Below, piece by piece: positions 34,727 through 43,811 of a stretch of 53,320 nt of DNA. The stretch covers positions 1-53,320 of the forward strand of contig JAKAUC010000008.1 of the NCBI GenBank assembly GCA_021827865.1, read 5' to 3'. A program made the translations under genes and the position numbers. The notes under the pieces are model-generated. The model was not told the origin of the DNA and made no database searches. It saw only the letters and a program-made list of their open reading frames with translations. This DNA is from an archaeon. GTDB taxonomy: Archaea > Thermoproteota > Nitrososphaeria > Nitrososphaerales > Gagatemarchaeaceae. Within the stretch, counting starts at the first letter, position 1, and the number at the start of each line of letters is the position of its first letter.

Positions 34727-35857
34727 CTATTCTTGCAGGGGGTCGACGGACTCCTTCCGGAGGGCGCCGCGCATCTGCCTGGCGTTGAACTTCCATTCGC
34801 CGTCTTGGTACATGTTGTGTGGGACGGTGAAGAAGTGCGAGTCGGCCGGGCTGATGAATCCTATCTCAACCTTCGAGGCGAGCCTGGGGAGCGCCCCGTT
34901 GATGTAAGCCGAGATAGCGAGCAGCTCAGTCAGCGGGGCGTACATGGTCGCGATGTAAGCGCCGCCTTCAAGGACGTCTTCGGACCAGAGGAATGGGATC
35001 TTGCCGATGGCGGCCTGGACGTCTGCGAGCTCCTGTTCGGAGAGGTTGCGGAACGCAAGCCAGGTCGTCGCGGTCGAGCGTTCCAGTTTCTTCGAGATGT
35101 CCTGGACCCACCGTATCCTGTAGGACGGCACGAGCTTCCACTTCTGGACGTGCGCCCTATAGTGATACTCCAGCGTCTTCTGATGGACCTTCAACCTCCT
35201 AGCGATCGTCGTGAGGTGTTGCAATGAGTCCTTCTGAAGCTCTTTGATTATGAGGAGGTCGTAGTAGTCGAAGTCCTCTATGTGTGGCTTCGGGCCGGAT
35301 GGCAATTGGAGCGGCGGCTGCTCCGCGAGCCTGTCCCATTCGATATCCCACCCCCCTGACCTGAAGTTGAAGTACTTCGGGTCCATCGGCTTGTGCCTGC
35401 TGGCCACTGACTCCTCAAGCGTGAAGCTGCTCAATATCCCCTCGGCCACCAGCCCTGCCAGGAACTCCCTGTACCCGCCTGCGGTGCCTTCCGGGAGCGC
35501 GAAGAGCGCCACGTAGTATCCCTGTGGGATGACCTTACCGTAGTACGCCAGGTAGCCCACCCGGTTCAAGGCTGCGAGCGTCTGGTCCGCCGTGCCATAG
35601 TGAGTCTCGGAGAAGTTCAGGCTGGCCCAGTGCAGATTCAGGCCCAGCTTTGGAAAGTCGACCTCGGCGCGGAACCTCAAGCCGAGCCGGCCGAACCTCT
35701 TTTTGATCTTGTACCTTATCGTCTCTTGGTGGGCGCCGGTCATCCGTGATATCTGAGCGATGTTCCTCGGGCCGGCCTTGCCGATGGCGGCGATTATCTT
35801 GGTCTCGAGGTCCGGAGCTTCGTCCTTGATGGCCCGGGGCGACTTGGCGCGTACCAA
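34727..35857 (-). CDS. Lrp/AsnC-like regulator with two HTH domains
   Basis: A 376-residue DNA-binding protein. A first helix-turn-helix lies at about 15-65 (KIIAAIGKAGPRNIAQISRM, GAHQETIRYKIKKR). A second is near 200-245 (YDLLIIKELQKDSLQHLTTI, LKVHQKTLEYHYRAHV). Ligand-like domains follow each, and the layout is a tandem duplication of an Lrp-like unit. The TATA-like TTTAATTACT near 35880-35890 lies about 28 bases before TTG 35857, so the mRNA is probably leaderless. The target is unknown; trpB2 and the transporter operon lie upstream but are separately transcribed. Confidence 0.75.
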   Translation of the reverse strand: MVRAKSPRAIKDEAPDLETKIIAAIGKAGPRNIAQISRMTGAHQETIRYKIKKRFGRLGLRFRAEVDFPKLGLNLHWASLNFSETHYGTADQTLAALNRVGYLAYYGKVIPQGYYVALFALPEGTAGGYREFLAGLVAEGILSSFTLEESVASRHKPMDPKYFNFRSGGWDIEWDRLAEQPPLQLPSGPKPHIEDFDYYDLLIIKELQKDSLQHLTTIARRLKVHQKTLEYHYRAHVQKWKLVPSYRIRWVQDISKKLERSTATTWLAFRNLSEQELADVQAAIGKIPFLWSEDVLEGGAYIATMYAPLTELLAISAYINGALPRLASKVEIGFISPADSHFFTVPHNMYQDGEWKFNARQMRGALRKESVDPLQE

Positions 35858-35965
35858 CCTTAAGATTGTAAGCGAAAACGAGTAATTAAACGTGACAGAT
35901 TTCAGATTATGATAAACCCTAATTGGCGCCCATGGGTTAGGGTAGGGTGGCGGGTCGCCGCCGGC

Positions 35966-37348
35966 TCATCTGCCCTTGACATATTCGGGGACGCTGAACT
36001 CCGCCGGCTCCCAATCTATGAGCTTCCCGCGGTTGAACTCGTCGTAGGCCGAGAGGTCGAGGAGGCCGTGGCCGCAGTTGTTGAAGACGATGACTTTCTT
36101 CTCCCCCGACTTCCTGCACCTGATCGCCTCGTCGATGGCGTACCTCAGACCATGGGCCGACTCGGGAGCCGTGACCACCCCCTCGGTCTCGGCGAAGATC
36201 TTCGCAGCCTCGAAGACCTTGGTCTGTCCGAACGCGACAGACCTCACCACCCCCCTGTGTATGAGGAGCGAAAGGCTCGGGGCCTTGCCGTGGAACCTGA
36301 GCCCCCCCGCGTGGATGGGCGGGTTCGCGAATTGGTGCCCTACGGTGTACATCTTCACGAGTGGGGTGTGCTCGGCGGTGTCGGCGTAGTCGTAGGTGAA
36401 TTTCCCTCTGGTGGTCGAAGGGACCGCGCTCGGCTCGCAGGCGACGAACTCGGCGTCAGACTTGCCCCGGAGCTTCTCTCTCACGAAGGGGAAGATGAAG
36501 CCTGAGAAGTTCGACCCCCCGCCGATGCAACCGCACATCACGTCTGGCTCGAGGTCGAGGAGCTCGAACTCCTTCTGCGTCTCGAGCCCTATGACGGTCT
36601 GGTGGGCGAGGGCGTAGTTGAAGGCCGAAGCGAGGAGATACTTCGACCCTTCGTTGGCCAGCGTGTCTTCTATCGCCTCGCTTATCGCTATGCCGAGAGA
36701 CCCAGGATGCTCAGGGTCCTCCGCAAGGAGCTTCCGTCCTGTCTTCGTGTTCTTACTCGGGGACTCCAGCACCTCGGCGCCGTAGGTCTGCATCATGATC
36801 TTCCTGCCTGGCTTCTGCATTGCACTGACCCGCACCATGTAGATCCTCGCCTTCAGGCCGAACAGCGCGCAGGACATCGCCAGGGCGGACCCCCATTGTC
36901 CCGCGCCGGTCTCCGAGACGGCCAGATCCAGGCCTTGCTTCTTGGCGTAGTACGCCTGGGCGAGGGCCGTGTTCGGCTTCATGCTCCCCACCGGGGAGAA
37001 TTGCTCCGCCTTGTAGAATATCTTGGCAGGCGTCCTGAGGCGTTCTTCCAGCCTCCGGGCTCTGACAAGCGGGGTGGGCCGTGGGAGCCTCCTGTAGGCG
37101 TCCCAGACCTCCTCGGGGATGTCGAACCACCTCTCTTCCGAGAACTGCTGCCTGACGAGCTCTCGAGGGAACAGGGCCTCGAAGCTCTTCTCGGTCACAG
37201 GCTCCAGGGTGTGAGGGTCGAGCATAGGGGCCAGCTTCTCGGGGAGGTCGGGGACGATGTTGTACCACCTCCGCGGCAGCTCGTCGGGGTTCAGGACGGC
37301 GCCATACTCGCGGTCCGCGTACCCGCGGGTGGGGGCCCTGGGGCTCAG
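35966..37348 (-). CDS. trpB2: tryptophan synthase beta-like protein (TrpB2 type)
   Basis: A PLP enzyme of the TrpB2 subfamily, which uses serine with indole or a related partner. N-terminal RRWYNIVPDLPEKLAP, PRPTPLVRARRLEERL, the PLP Lys in SPVGSMKPNTALAQA, GAGQWGSALAMSCAL and GGGSNFSGFIFPF are clear. No ATG, GTG or TTG exists in frame between the end of livM and the conserved N-terminus. The best candidates are CTG 37348, overlapping the livM stop as CTGA (460 residues), or CTG 37294 (442). The first in-frame ATG would delete conserved sequence. It is last in the transporter operon. Confidence 0.85.
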   Translation of the reverse strand: MSPRAPTRGYADREYGAVLNPDELPRRWYNIVPDLPEKLAPMLDPHTLEPVTEKSFEALFPRELVRQQFSEERWFDIPEEVWDAYRRLPRPTPLVRARRLEERLRTPAKIFYKAEQFSPVGSMKPNTALAQAYYAKKQGLDLAVSETGAGQWGSALAMSCALFGLKARIYMVRVSAMQKPGRKIMMQTYGAEVLESPSKNTKTGRKLLAEDPEHPGSLGIAISEAIEDTLANEGSKYLLASAFNYALAHQTVIGLETQKEFELLDLEPDVMCGCIGGGSNFSGFIFPFVREKLRGKSDAEFVACEPSAVPSTTRGKFTYDYADTAEHTPLVKMYTVGHQFANPPIHAGGLRFHGKAPSLSLLIHRGVVRSVAFGQTKVFEAAKIFAETEGVVTAPESAHGLRYAIDEAIRCRKSGEKKVIVFNNCGHGLLDLSAYDEFNRGKLIDWEPAEFSVPEYVKGR

Positions 37349-38277
37349 TTCCGACGCCTCCTGGCGACGAGCCCCCTGGGCCGGAAGAGCGCCACAGCCA
37401 CCACGGCCAGGGAAAGGATGAAGACGTCCAAGGTCGAACCTGGGAGCTGGCTGGTGACGAAGTAATTTAATGCGCTGAAGACCAGGGCGCCGACTACGGG
37501 CCCCTCCAAGGTCCCAGTCCCGCCTATGATGACCATGAACAATGGGAGCAGGGAGAAGCTCAGGTTCTGGAAGATGGTAGTGTCGGCCGTTCCGGCTATC
37601 TCGAGGTAGTACAGCCCAGCCAGGGCGGCGAGGGCCCCGCTGACCACCAGGGCGACGGCCTTGTATGCGCCCACGTTGACACCTACGCTGGCCGACGCCA
37701 CCTCGTCGCTTCCGATGGTCCTGAGCGCGAAACCGACCTTCGACCTCATCATCAGATACACGCCGAAGACCGACGCGACCGCCAGAGCAAGCCCTGAGTA
37801 GTAGAGCTGCGAGGAGCCCAGTATCTCCGCGCCGGGCACCCGGAAGACCGAGGTACCGCTCGTCACTTCGACGAGTGGTTTGACCATGTAGGGGACGACG
37901 AAGGTCGCCACCGCGAAGTAGAAGCTCTTCAGCCTGAAGGTGGGAATCAGGAGAGCTCCCAGAGTGGCGCCGGACAGGGCGGATATGGGGACCATCGCGG
38001 CCAGGGGAATCCCCGACTGCAGCCCCGCCCCTCCGACCACCGCCCCGAGTCCGAAGAAGGCGACGAGGCCCAGGTTGAAGAGGCCGCCGAACCCCCCGGT
38101 GAGGTTCCAGCTCACGGCCAAGGTTATCCATACGAAGTAGATGACGAAGGCGCCCAGGAAGCTGGGATCGAAGCCTCCTGAGAGGGGGACGAGCCCTGCG
38201 AGTATGGCCCCAGCTGTGAAGACTACTAGCGACTTGGGCGCTTTCAGGAGGCCCCCTGACAGCCCGCCTGCAGTCAA
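37345..38277 (-). CDS. livM: branched-chain amino acid-type ABC permease LivM
   Basis: A polytopic inner membrane permease of 310 residues. The typical LivM pattern of eight or so hydrophobic helices includes the EAA-like region LKSFYFAVATFVVPYMVK and GGTGTLEGPVVGALVFS near the end. It pairs with LivH. Start overlaps the end of livH as ATGA. The transported substrate is not given by sequence. Confidence 0.9.
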   Translation of the reverse strand: MTAGGLSGGLLKAPKSLVVFTAGAILAGLVPLSGGFDPSFLGAFVIYFVWITLAVSWNLTGGFGGLFNLGLVAFFGLGAVVGGAGLQSGIPLAAMVPISALSGATLGALLIPTFRLKSFYFAVATFVVPYMVKPLVEVTSGTSVFRVPGAEILGSSQLYYSGLALAVASVFGVYLMMRSKVGFALRTIGSDEVASASVGVNVGAYKAVALVVSGALAALAGLYYLEIAGTADTTIFQNLSFSLLPLFMVIIGGTGTLEGPVVGALVFSALNYFVTSQLPGSTLDVFILSLAVVAVALFRPRGLVARRRRN

Positions 38278-39221
38278 ACCCGCTCCCCCCTCCCAAAGAG
38301 CCCGGAGGGCTTTAGCATCAGGACGCCTAGGAAGAGCGAGAAGGTGACCAGGTTTCCCAGGTCTGCGTGGAACCCCGACTGGATAGGCAGCGTGAGCGCG
38401 AGATACCCAGACACGCTGGCCACCACCCCCACCAGGAGCCCTGCCACGAGGGTGCCTCCGACGCTCCCCAGCCCGCCCAGGATGACGACCACTATGATCA
38501 CTGGTAGCAGCACGTTGTCCCCGGAAGTGGGGGTCACGGAGTTGGTGAGCGCGAAGAACCCACCGGCGATCCCAGCCAGCCCCGAGCCTATGACAAAGGA
38601 GATCAGTTTTGCCTTCGTGGTGTCGATTCCGGAGAACTCGGCCGCCTCGGCGTCCTGGGCCGTCGCCCTGATTGCTCGGCCGAAGTACGTCCTGCGGAGG
38701 AAGAGCTGGAGGAGGGGGATGACGACGATGGCCGCCATGAAGGCGAGGAGCTGCGCGTCGGGGAGGTAGACCGGGCCCAGGCGTATCGACTGGCTCGAGT
38801 ACCCGAGCGACCCGGCCGTCGCCCCCAGCCCTCCCGATGGGTCGATTGAAGGGATGGGGCCGAGCCCGTTGGCGATGACGTACTCCATCAGCATCGATAC
38901 CCCGAAGGTGACCAGGAGCGGCGCTTCGAATCCCTTACTCTCCACGCGCCTGACGACGAGGAGGTAGATCGCACCCCCGAACAAGGCGAGGAGGGCGAAG
39001 TCGAGGGGGATGGAAGCCAGCGGGTCGAGATGTAGGGCCGGGGTGAGCGCTATGGAGAACTGGATGGTGATGAAGGCCGCGAGCACTATGAAGGCGCCGT
39101 GGGCGATGTTGAGTATCTTCTGCACCCCGAAGATTAGAGAGAACCCGGAAGCTGCGAGGGCGAAGAAACCCCCTTGCAATATCCCGCTCGCCACCGCCTG
39201 AGAGACCCCGACCAGTTCCAC
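38274..39221 (-). CDS. livH: branched-chain amino acid-type ABC permease LivH
   Basis: A 315-residue permease with the LivH signature blocks: GGFFALAASGFSLIFGVQKI, LNIAHGAFIVLAAF, RATAQDAEAAEFSGIDTTKA and GGLGSVGGTLVAGLLVG near the end. Start is GTG 39221, seven bases after the livF stop. It forms the membrane channel with LivM. Confidence 0.92.
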   Translation of the reverse strand: MELVGVSQAVASGILQGGFFALAASGFSLIFGVQKILNIAHGAFIVLAAFITIQFSIALTPALHLDPLASIPLDFALLALFGGAIYLLVVRRVESKGFEAPLLVTFGVSMLMEYVIANGLGPIPSIDPSGGLGATAGSLGYSSQSIRLGPVYLPDAQLLAFMAAIVVIPLLQLFLRRTYFGRAIRATAQDAEAAEFSGIDTTKAKLISFVIGSGLAGIAGGFFALTNSVTPTSGDNVLLPVIIVVVILGGLGSVGGTLVAGLLVGVVASVSGYLALTLPIQSGFHADLGNLVTFSLFLGVLMLKPSGLFGRGERV

Positions 39222-39228
39222 TCCGAGC

Positions 39229-39939
39229 TTACACCTCTCCTCCCAGGTATGCCCCCCGTACGTGGGGGTCGTTCACCAGCGTGGCGCTCGCCCCGCTCAT
39301 CGCGATGTGGCCGTTCTCGAAGACGTAGGCCCTGTCCGAAGCCGAAAGCGCCAGGTCGAGGTTCTGTTCTGCGAGGAGGACGGAGGTCCCTTCGTCCGCG
39401 AGCCCTCTCAGGGCCTTGAGCGTTCTGCCCGTGGCTGCAGGGGAGAGCCCGAGGCTGGGCTCGTCGACGACCAGAAGCGCGGGCTTCGTCATCATAGCCC
39501 TCCCGATGGCGATCATCTGCTGCTCGCCGCCGGACAGCGTCCCTGCCTGGAGCGAACGCTTCTCTGTAAGCGATGGGAAGATCGAATAGACTTCGGCCAT
39601 CCTCTGCTCGGCGTCCCTGCAGCCTCTCGGAACCGCGACGGCGAGGTTCTCGTCGGCGGTCATGGCCGGGAAGAGCCGCCTCCCCTCGGGGACGAACGAA
39701 ACGCCCCGAGAGACTATTTCGTGAGGCCTGCGGGAGGAGATCTCCTCTCCCCTTAGCTTGACGCTGCCGCTGCTCGGCCTTACGAGCCCCATTATCGATC
39801 TGAGGAGGGTGGACTTGCCCGCGCCATTCGCGCCTAGCAGGGCCACCGTCTCTCCTTCTTCGACCTTCAGGCTGACGTCCCAGAGCGCCCGGACGTTGCC
39901 GTGGTAAGCGGACAGCGAATCCACCGAGAGGAGAGTCAT
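39229..39939 (-). CDS. livF: ABC transporter ATPase LivF
   Basis: A 236-residue ATP-binding subunit. Walker A is LLGANGAGKSTLLRS, the signature motif TLSGGEQQMIAIGRAMMTKP and Walker B LLVVDEPSLGLSP; the H-loop region is VLLAEQNLDL, as typical of LivF. It powers uptake with LivG and starts five bases after the livG stop. Confidence 0.94.
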   Translation of the reverse strand: MTLLSVDSLSAYHGNVRALWDVSLKVEEGETVALLGANGAGKSTLLRSIMGLVRPSSGSVKLRGEEISSRRPHEIVSRGVSFVPEGRRLFPAMTADENLAVAVPRGCRDAEQRMAEVYSIFPSLTEKRSLQAGTLSGGEQQMIAIGRAMMTKPALLVVDEPSLGLSPAATGRTLKALRGLADEGTSVLLAEQNLDLALSASDRAYVFENGHIAMSGASATLVNDPHVRGAYLGGEV

Positions 39940-39944
39940 CTTGC

Positions 39945-40715
39945 TCAGGCTCGTGACTCCAGCGGCGCCGGGGGACGCCCTCCGATCGGGTAGGCACCCC
40001 CTAGGTACACCTCGGCCACCGCCCTCGACCTCAGGACCTCGCCCGTCTCTCCCTCCGCGAGCTTGGCCCCCCGATCCATGACCACCAGCCTGCGGCAGAG
40101 GCTCGTCACGGCGTCGACGACGTGCTCCGAGATTATCATGGCGAGGCCCCGCTCGCTTCCCACCCGCCTGATCAGGTCGACCATGGGACCCCTTTCTGCC
40201 GGGCCGAGCCCAGCCATTACTTCGTCCAGCATGAGCAGTCTCGGCGCCGTCGCCAGCGCCCTTGCAAGCTCCAGCCGCCTCTGTTCGGCCAGGGTGAGCG
40301 AGCCCGCCGGCCTGTCTCTCTTCTCCAAGAGCGAGACGAACCCGAGGAGCTCCCGGACCGCTGCCGAAGCTTCGCCCTGAGAGGATCTTCCCCTCCCGAA
40401 GAGCGCCCCCGCCATGACGTTCTCGCCGACGGTCATCTGTGGGAACGGCCTTGAGATTTGGAACGTCCTCGAGATTCCGAGGGCCACGCGGCTGTGTGGC
40501 CCCAGCCCTCTGAGGCTCGATCCGTCGAACGCCACCTTCCCCTTGTCGGCGTCCAGCGCCCCGGAGATCAGGTTGAACAGCGTCGTCTTTCCAGCGCCGT
40601 TGGGACCCATCAGGCCCACTACCTCGCCTTCAGAGACGGCCAGTGAGAAGTCACTCACCGCGTCCACGCCACCGAACGACTTCGATACCCCGTCAAGCTC
40701 GAGCAACTCGTCCAA
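39945..40715 (-). CDS. livG: ABC transporter ATPase LivG
   Basis: A 256-residue ATP-binding subunit. Walker A is LMGPNGAGKTTLFNLISG, the signature TLAEQRRLELARALATAP and Walker B LLMLDEVMAGLGPAE; the H-loop is IISEHVVDAV. These sequences are diagnostic for the LivG branch. It follows the binding-protein gene by 15 bases. Confidence 0.94.
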   Translation of the reverse strand: MDELLELDGVSKSFGGVDAVSDFSLAVSEGEVVGLMGPNGAGKTTLFNLISGALDADKGKVAFDGSSLRGLGPHSRVALGISRTFQISRPFPQMTVGENVMAGALFGRGRSSQGEASAAVRELLGFVSLLEKRDRPAGSLTLAEQRRLELARALATAPRLLMLDEVMAGLGPAERGPMVDLIRRVGSERGLAMIISEHVVDAVTSLCRRLVVMDRGAKLAEGETGEVLRSRAVAEVYLGGAYPIGGRPPAPLESRA

Positions 40716-40730
40716 CTTCGTTCGCTCCGC

Positions 40731-42104
40731 TTACGCCGGCGGCCACGGCTGGTGCTGGTGGTTCGTCCAAGAGAACGGGTAGATGGCGTAGCTCGTCGTC
40801 GCCACGTTCGTCGGCTCGAGGACCTGGAGCGCCTGGAGGGTCTGGCCGCCGACGGTGACGTCCTGCCACTGCAGGAGCTGTATGTACTGCTGCGACTGCA
40901 CCCACTGCCCCCCTTCGGTGAACGTCACCTCCCCCATGGGGGTCGAGAAGTTGCCAGAGCGCAGCGCGTTCCTGATCGCCATGTTGTTCGTGCTCCCGGC
41001 CGCCGCGATGGCGTCGGCTGCGACCAAGGCCTCGGTGAAGTAGACCCCCTCGAGGGTCGGGGGGTGCTTCCAGAAGGACTCATACTGCTGAACCAGGTTC
41101 GTGTTGTTGATGGCGTGGCCCAGCAGGTTCCCTGTGTATGGGGCGCTTGGGGACCATGGGTATGCAGACATGACGCCCACGGCGAGGTTTCCTACACCTC
41201 CGAGGGCAGGTAGAGCGAATGGGGCGACCGCGGTCCCTCTGGTAAGCAGCCATGCCTTCGGGGCGTAGCCGAGTTGGTGGGCGACTTCGATCATCAGCAC
41301 CGCGTCGGGGGGGACCGGGAGCCCGTAGACCGCCGCGGCGCCGGCCGCCTTTGCCGCGGTGATGAAGCTGGTCATCTCTGATGTGCTACCCGGAGTGAAT
41401 GTGGAGTCAGAGCACGTGCAGACAGTGTAGCCCAGCTGTTTGGCGTAGGCCTCCCCGGCGGCATTGTTCGCCTGGGCCGCTGCGTCTCCCTCACCGAAGA
41501 AGGCGATTGTGACGTTGTTGGATGGGGTCGACGGGTCTTCCGTGTGGAACCAGTTGAGGAACAGGTGCGCCTCGTTGGTCTGGTTTTCGAACGGCGCAAA
41601 TATCCAGGAGTTCGCGCAGTTAGTGCAAGTCTTGGCGGTGGAGACATACACAGGCCCTATGTATGGGATCGCGTTCCTCGATGCGAACTGCTGCGCCACC
41701 GAATCCTGGACGCCTCCGAGCTCCCCCAGGATCACGTTGGCGTGGTATTGAGAGACCAGCGTCTGCAGGTTAGTCTCGCCGATGGTCGGGTTGGACTGGT
41801 CGTTCAGTACTACGAGTTTGACCTTCTCGGTCTGGCCGTTGCTTAGTTTGATCCCTCCGTAGCTGTTGATCATCTGTACCGCCAGAGACAGCGTCCAGTT
41901 CTGCTCTTGGCCAAAGGCCTGGAGGTCGCCGGTCATGGACAGTGTCGCACCGAAGACGATTTCCTTGGTCGAAGTGCTTGCGCCGCGGACGTCGAGGGCG
42001 TAGTACGCGGAGCCCGCCGCCACGACCACTATGACTGCAATCGCCACCGCCGCGGCGGTGGTGGTGATGCCTCGTCGGTCGCTTAGAGCAAGGCCCTGGG
42101 ACAT
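40731..42104 (-). CDS. livK: ABC transporter substrate-binding protein (LivK-like)
   Basis: A 457-residue extracellular binding protein with a type I periplasmic-binding fold (IVFGATLSMTGDLQAFGQEQ, VVLNDQSNPTIGETNLQTLV, AYAKQLGYTV). The N-terminus has a long hydrophobic helix (AVAIAVIVVVAAGSAYYAL) that probably anchors it to the membrane. The mature part is rich in Asn, Gln and Thr, with possible glycosylation sequons. It is first in the livKGFHM-trpB2 operon. Branched-chain amino acids are the family default, but the attached trpB2 leaves aromatic or other substrates possible. Confidence 0.88.
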   Translation of the reverse strand: MSQGLALSDRRGITTTAAAVAIAVIVVVAAGSAYYALDVRGASTSTKEIVFGATLSMTGDLQAFGQEQNWTLSLAVQMINSYGGIKLSNGQTEKVKLVVLNDQSNPTIGETNLQTLVSQYHANVILGELGGVQDSVAQQFASRNAIPYIGPVYVSTAKTCTNCANSWIFAPFENQTNEAHLFLNWFHTEDPSTPSNNVTIAFFGEGDAAAQANNAAGEAYAKQLGYTVCTCSDSTFTPGSTSEMTSFITAAKAAGAAAVYGLPVPPDAVLMIEVAHQLGYAPKAWLLTRGTAVAPFALPALGGVGNLAVGVMSAYPWSPSAPYTGNLLGHAINNTNLVQQYESFWKHPPTLEGVYFTEALVAADAIAAAGSTNNMAIRNALRSGNFSTPMGEVTFTEGGQWVQSQQYIQLLQWQDVTVGGQTLQALQVLEPTNVATTSYAIYPFSWTNHQHQPWPPA

Positions 42105-42331
42105 TTTGGAACCGGTCGGAAGGCCTGCGCAATGACAGATTTAGCCAATCGTGAACATAATTGTACATGGGTCGGCCGAGGGGCGTCCCGGCTTCCGCGT
42201 GCGTCCGGCGGCGGTCAGAAAGCGCCCAGGCTCGGGCGGGCTGGCGCCGTAGGGAGGGGCGATGCGCAGGTTTGGGCACCCTGCAGGCGACTTTTCGCCC
42301 CCACGACGTACAGCCTGTAGGCTGACAAGAA

Positions 42332-42535
42332 GTAGTGCCCTGTGGGGTCCACGTACCTCATGGGGTTGTCCCCTCCATAGATGTACTTGTTCTGCGAAAT
42401 CGGGTCGGTCTTCGTCCCGTTGTAGGAGTCTTCGGTGATGAACCTCCCCGTCGTCGAGTTGTGGTACCTCGCCCCGTCGTAGTAGAGTCCGGTCGTGGCG
42501 TCGGGGAGTTTGCCGGTGTACTGGAAGACTTCTGA
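42332..42535 (-). pseudogene. RHS-repeat core domain fragment
   Basis: On the minus strand a short stretch encodes the hallmark of RHS/YD-repeat core domains: VFQYTGKLPDATTGLYYDGA, ARYHNSTTGRFITEDSY, then NKYIYGGDNPMRYVDPTGH. Such cores end very large secreted toxin or adhesin proteins. Here only about 68 residues remain, with no repeats upstream and no recognisable toxin tip after the PTGH end. The surrounding reading frame is unrelated sequence. I read it as a leftover of a once larger gene, perhaps removed by recombination. Confidence 0.7.
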
Positions 42536-42590
42536 TCCCAGTTCTAAGGCTGGGCCCAAGGGTCGTCGGCCTTTCGGATTTGCGTTGGTT

Positions 42591-42836
42591 TCAGCCTTTC
42601 GTGATTGACTGCTTCGTCGATGGGAAAGGATTCCTTCTCCACATCCAGTCCAACCCGCCCTTAACATGGAGCAGGATCTCTTTAGCCTCGCCGTCTGCCA
42701 TTTCGTCGATGGCGTCTCCCAGACCTGCAGAGAGGCCTTTGACGGCTTTGGTCTTGACGAGAATGTAAGTAGCCCTAGATTCTTCGTCTCGCGCCTCTTT
42801 GAGCGTCTTGGTGATTCTTTCCGCTGTCTCCTCCAC
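42591..42836 (-). CDS. hypothetical helical protein, about 81 residues
   Basis: I do not recognise the family. The translation is coherent and charged: AERITKTLKEARDEESRATY, VKGLSAGLGDAIDEMADGEA, then LLHVKGGLDWMWRRNPF. It is predicted mostly helical. Start is GTG 42836, with a TATA-like ATTTAACTT near 42886-42894 upstream. It lies between the RHS fragment and GGGP synthase. Confidence 0.5.
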   Translation of the reverse strand: MEETAERITKTLKEARDEESRATYILVKTKAVKGLSAGLGDAIDEMADGEAKEILLHVKGGLDWMWRRNPFPSTKQSITKG

Positions 42837-43028
42837 CTTATCGCCATGTTTGTGGGGCGCGTGTCTCGATAGAGGAGCGGCAGTAAGTTAAATCCGCATC
42901 TGGCGACCGAGTTTGCCGATTGAACGCTGTCATCCAGAGGACGACCACGCTGTACGACCACGATTCCTTCAATAGGTTCTCCAGTGGTGGGGAGCGCCGC
43001 CCGCTCCTACCGCCCCGCTTCGAGAACA

Positions 43029-43811
43029 CTAAGGCCCGGCCGCAGCCACGATTTGCTTCAGCTTCCCCTCGAAGCCGGACGACTGTAGGAGGTTTCCTAT
43101 GACGAGCACGTCGGCTCCTGCCTTCGCTGCCTTGGAAGCGGCGTCCGGACCTGTGATTCCCCCGCCGACGATCAACAGCCCGTCGTACACGTTCTTCACC
43201 GCCTGGATCGTTTCCTGGGAGATAGGTTCGCCCGAGCCGCTCCCCGCCTCCAAATACAAGGTCCTCATCCCGAGATATTTGGCCGCCAGCGCGTAGATCA
43301 CGGCGAGGTTCGGCTTCGATGCGGGTATGGGGTTGACTTGGCCGATGAAGCTGGTGGTGCTGTTGTTGCCGAACACCAGGTAGGCCATCGGGATGCTTTC
43401 GATCTTGCTCTTGTACACCTCGACGGCACCCAATGCCTGGGCCCCTATGATGAAGTATGGGTTGGTCGAATTAAGGAGAGAACTAAACAGAATGGCGTCT
43501 GCGAAACGTGATACTCCTGTGATGTTTCCTGGGAAAAGCACGATGGGAACTTGTGACTTGTCACGTTGCATGTGACTCTTAATCTCCTTTACCACGTCAT
43601 CCAGCCTTCCTTGGCTCGCCAGGGTGGACCCGCCCACCAGAATCAAAGAAACCCCAGCCTTGATTGACTTCCTGGCGGTCTCGGCCGCCTGTTTCGGATC
43701 GAAGTCCTCTGGGTCAATCAGCGCTGCGCAGATAGGGTGCTTCTTCGTCTCATCGGTAAGGCGTCTCTCTACCGGGCCCAGCTCGAACAAGTCAGACCCC
43801 GGCTTTGGCAT
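43029..43811 (-). CDS. geranylgeranylglyceryl phosphate synthase
   Basis: This enzyme makes the first ether bond of archaeal lipids, joining geranylgeranyl diphosphate to sn-glycerol-1-phosphate. The 260-residue TIM barrel carries HPICAALIDPEDFDP, SLILVGGSTLASQ, VLFPGNITGVS, LYLEAGSGSGEPIS and LLIVGGGITGPDAA. These are the glycerol-phosphate and Mg sites of the group II (archaeal) PcrB family. It overlaps the upstream Elf1-like gene by 20 bases. It is strong evidence that the chromosome is archaeal. Confidence 0.94.
   Translation of the reverse strand: MPKPGSDLFELGPVERRLTDETKKHPICAALIDPEDFDPKQAAETARKSIKAGVSLILVGGSTLASQGRLDDVVKEIKSHMQRDKSQVPIVLFPGNITGVSRFADAILFSSLLNSTNPYFIIGAQALGAVEVYKSKIESIPMAYLVFGNNSTTSFIGQVNPIPASKPNLAVIYALAAKYLGMRTLYLEAGSGSGEPISQETIQAVKNVYDGLLIVGGGITGPDAASKAAKAGADVLVIGNLLQSSGFEGKLKQIVAAAGP

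Noticed and set aside
34418-35227. 269-codon plus-strand frame
   Set aside because: It runs antisense across cdc6 and the Lrp-like gene; composition is artefactual.
37349-38296. Continuation of the trpB2 frame for over 300 codons upstream
   Set aside because: It overlaps livM in another frame and is Arg/Gly-rich; only the part after the livM stop is TrpB2.
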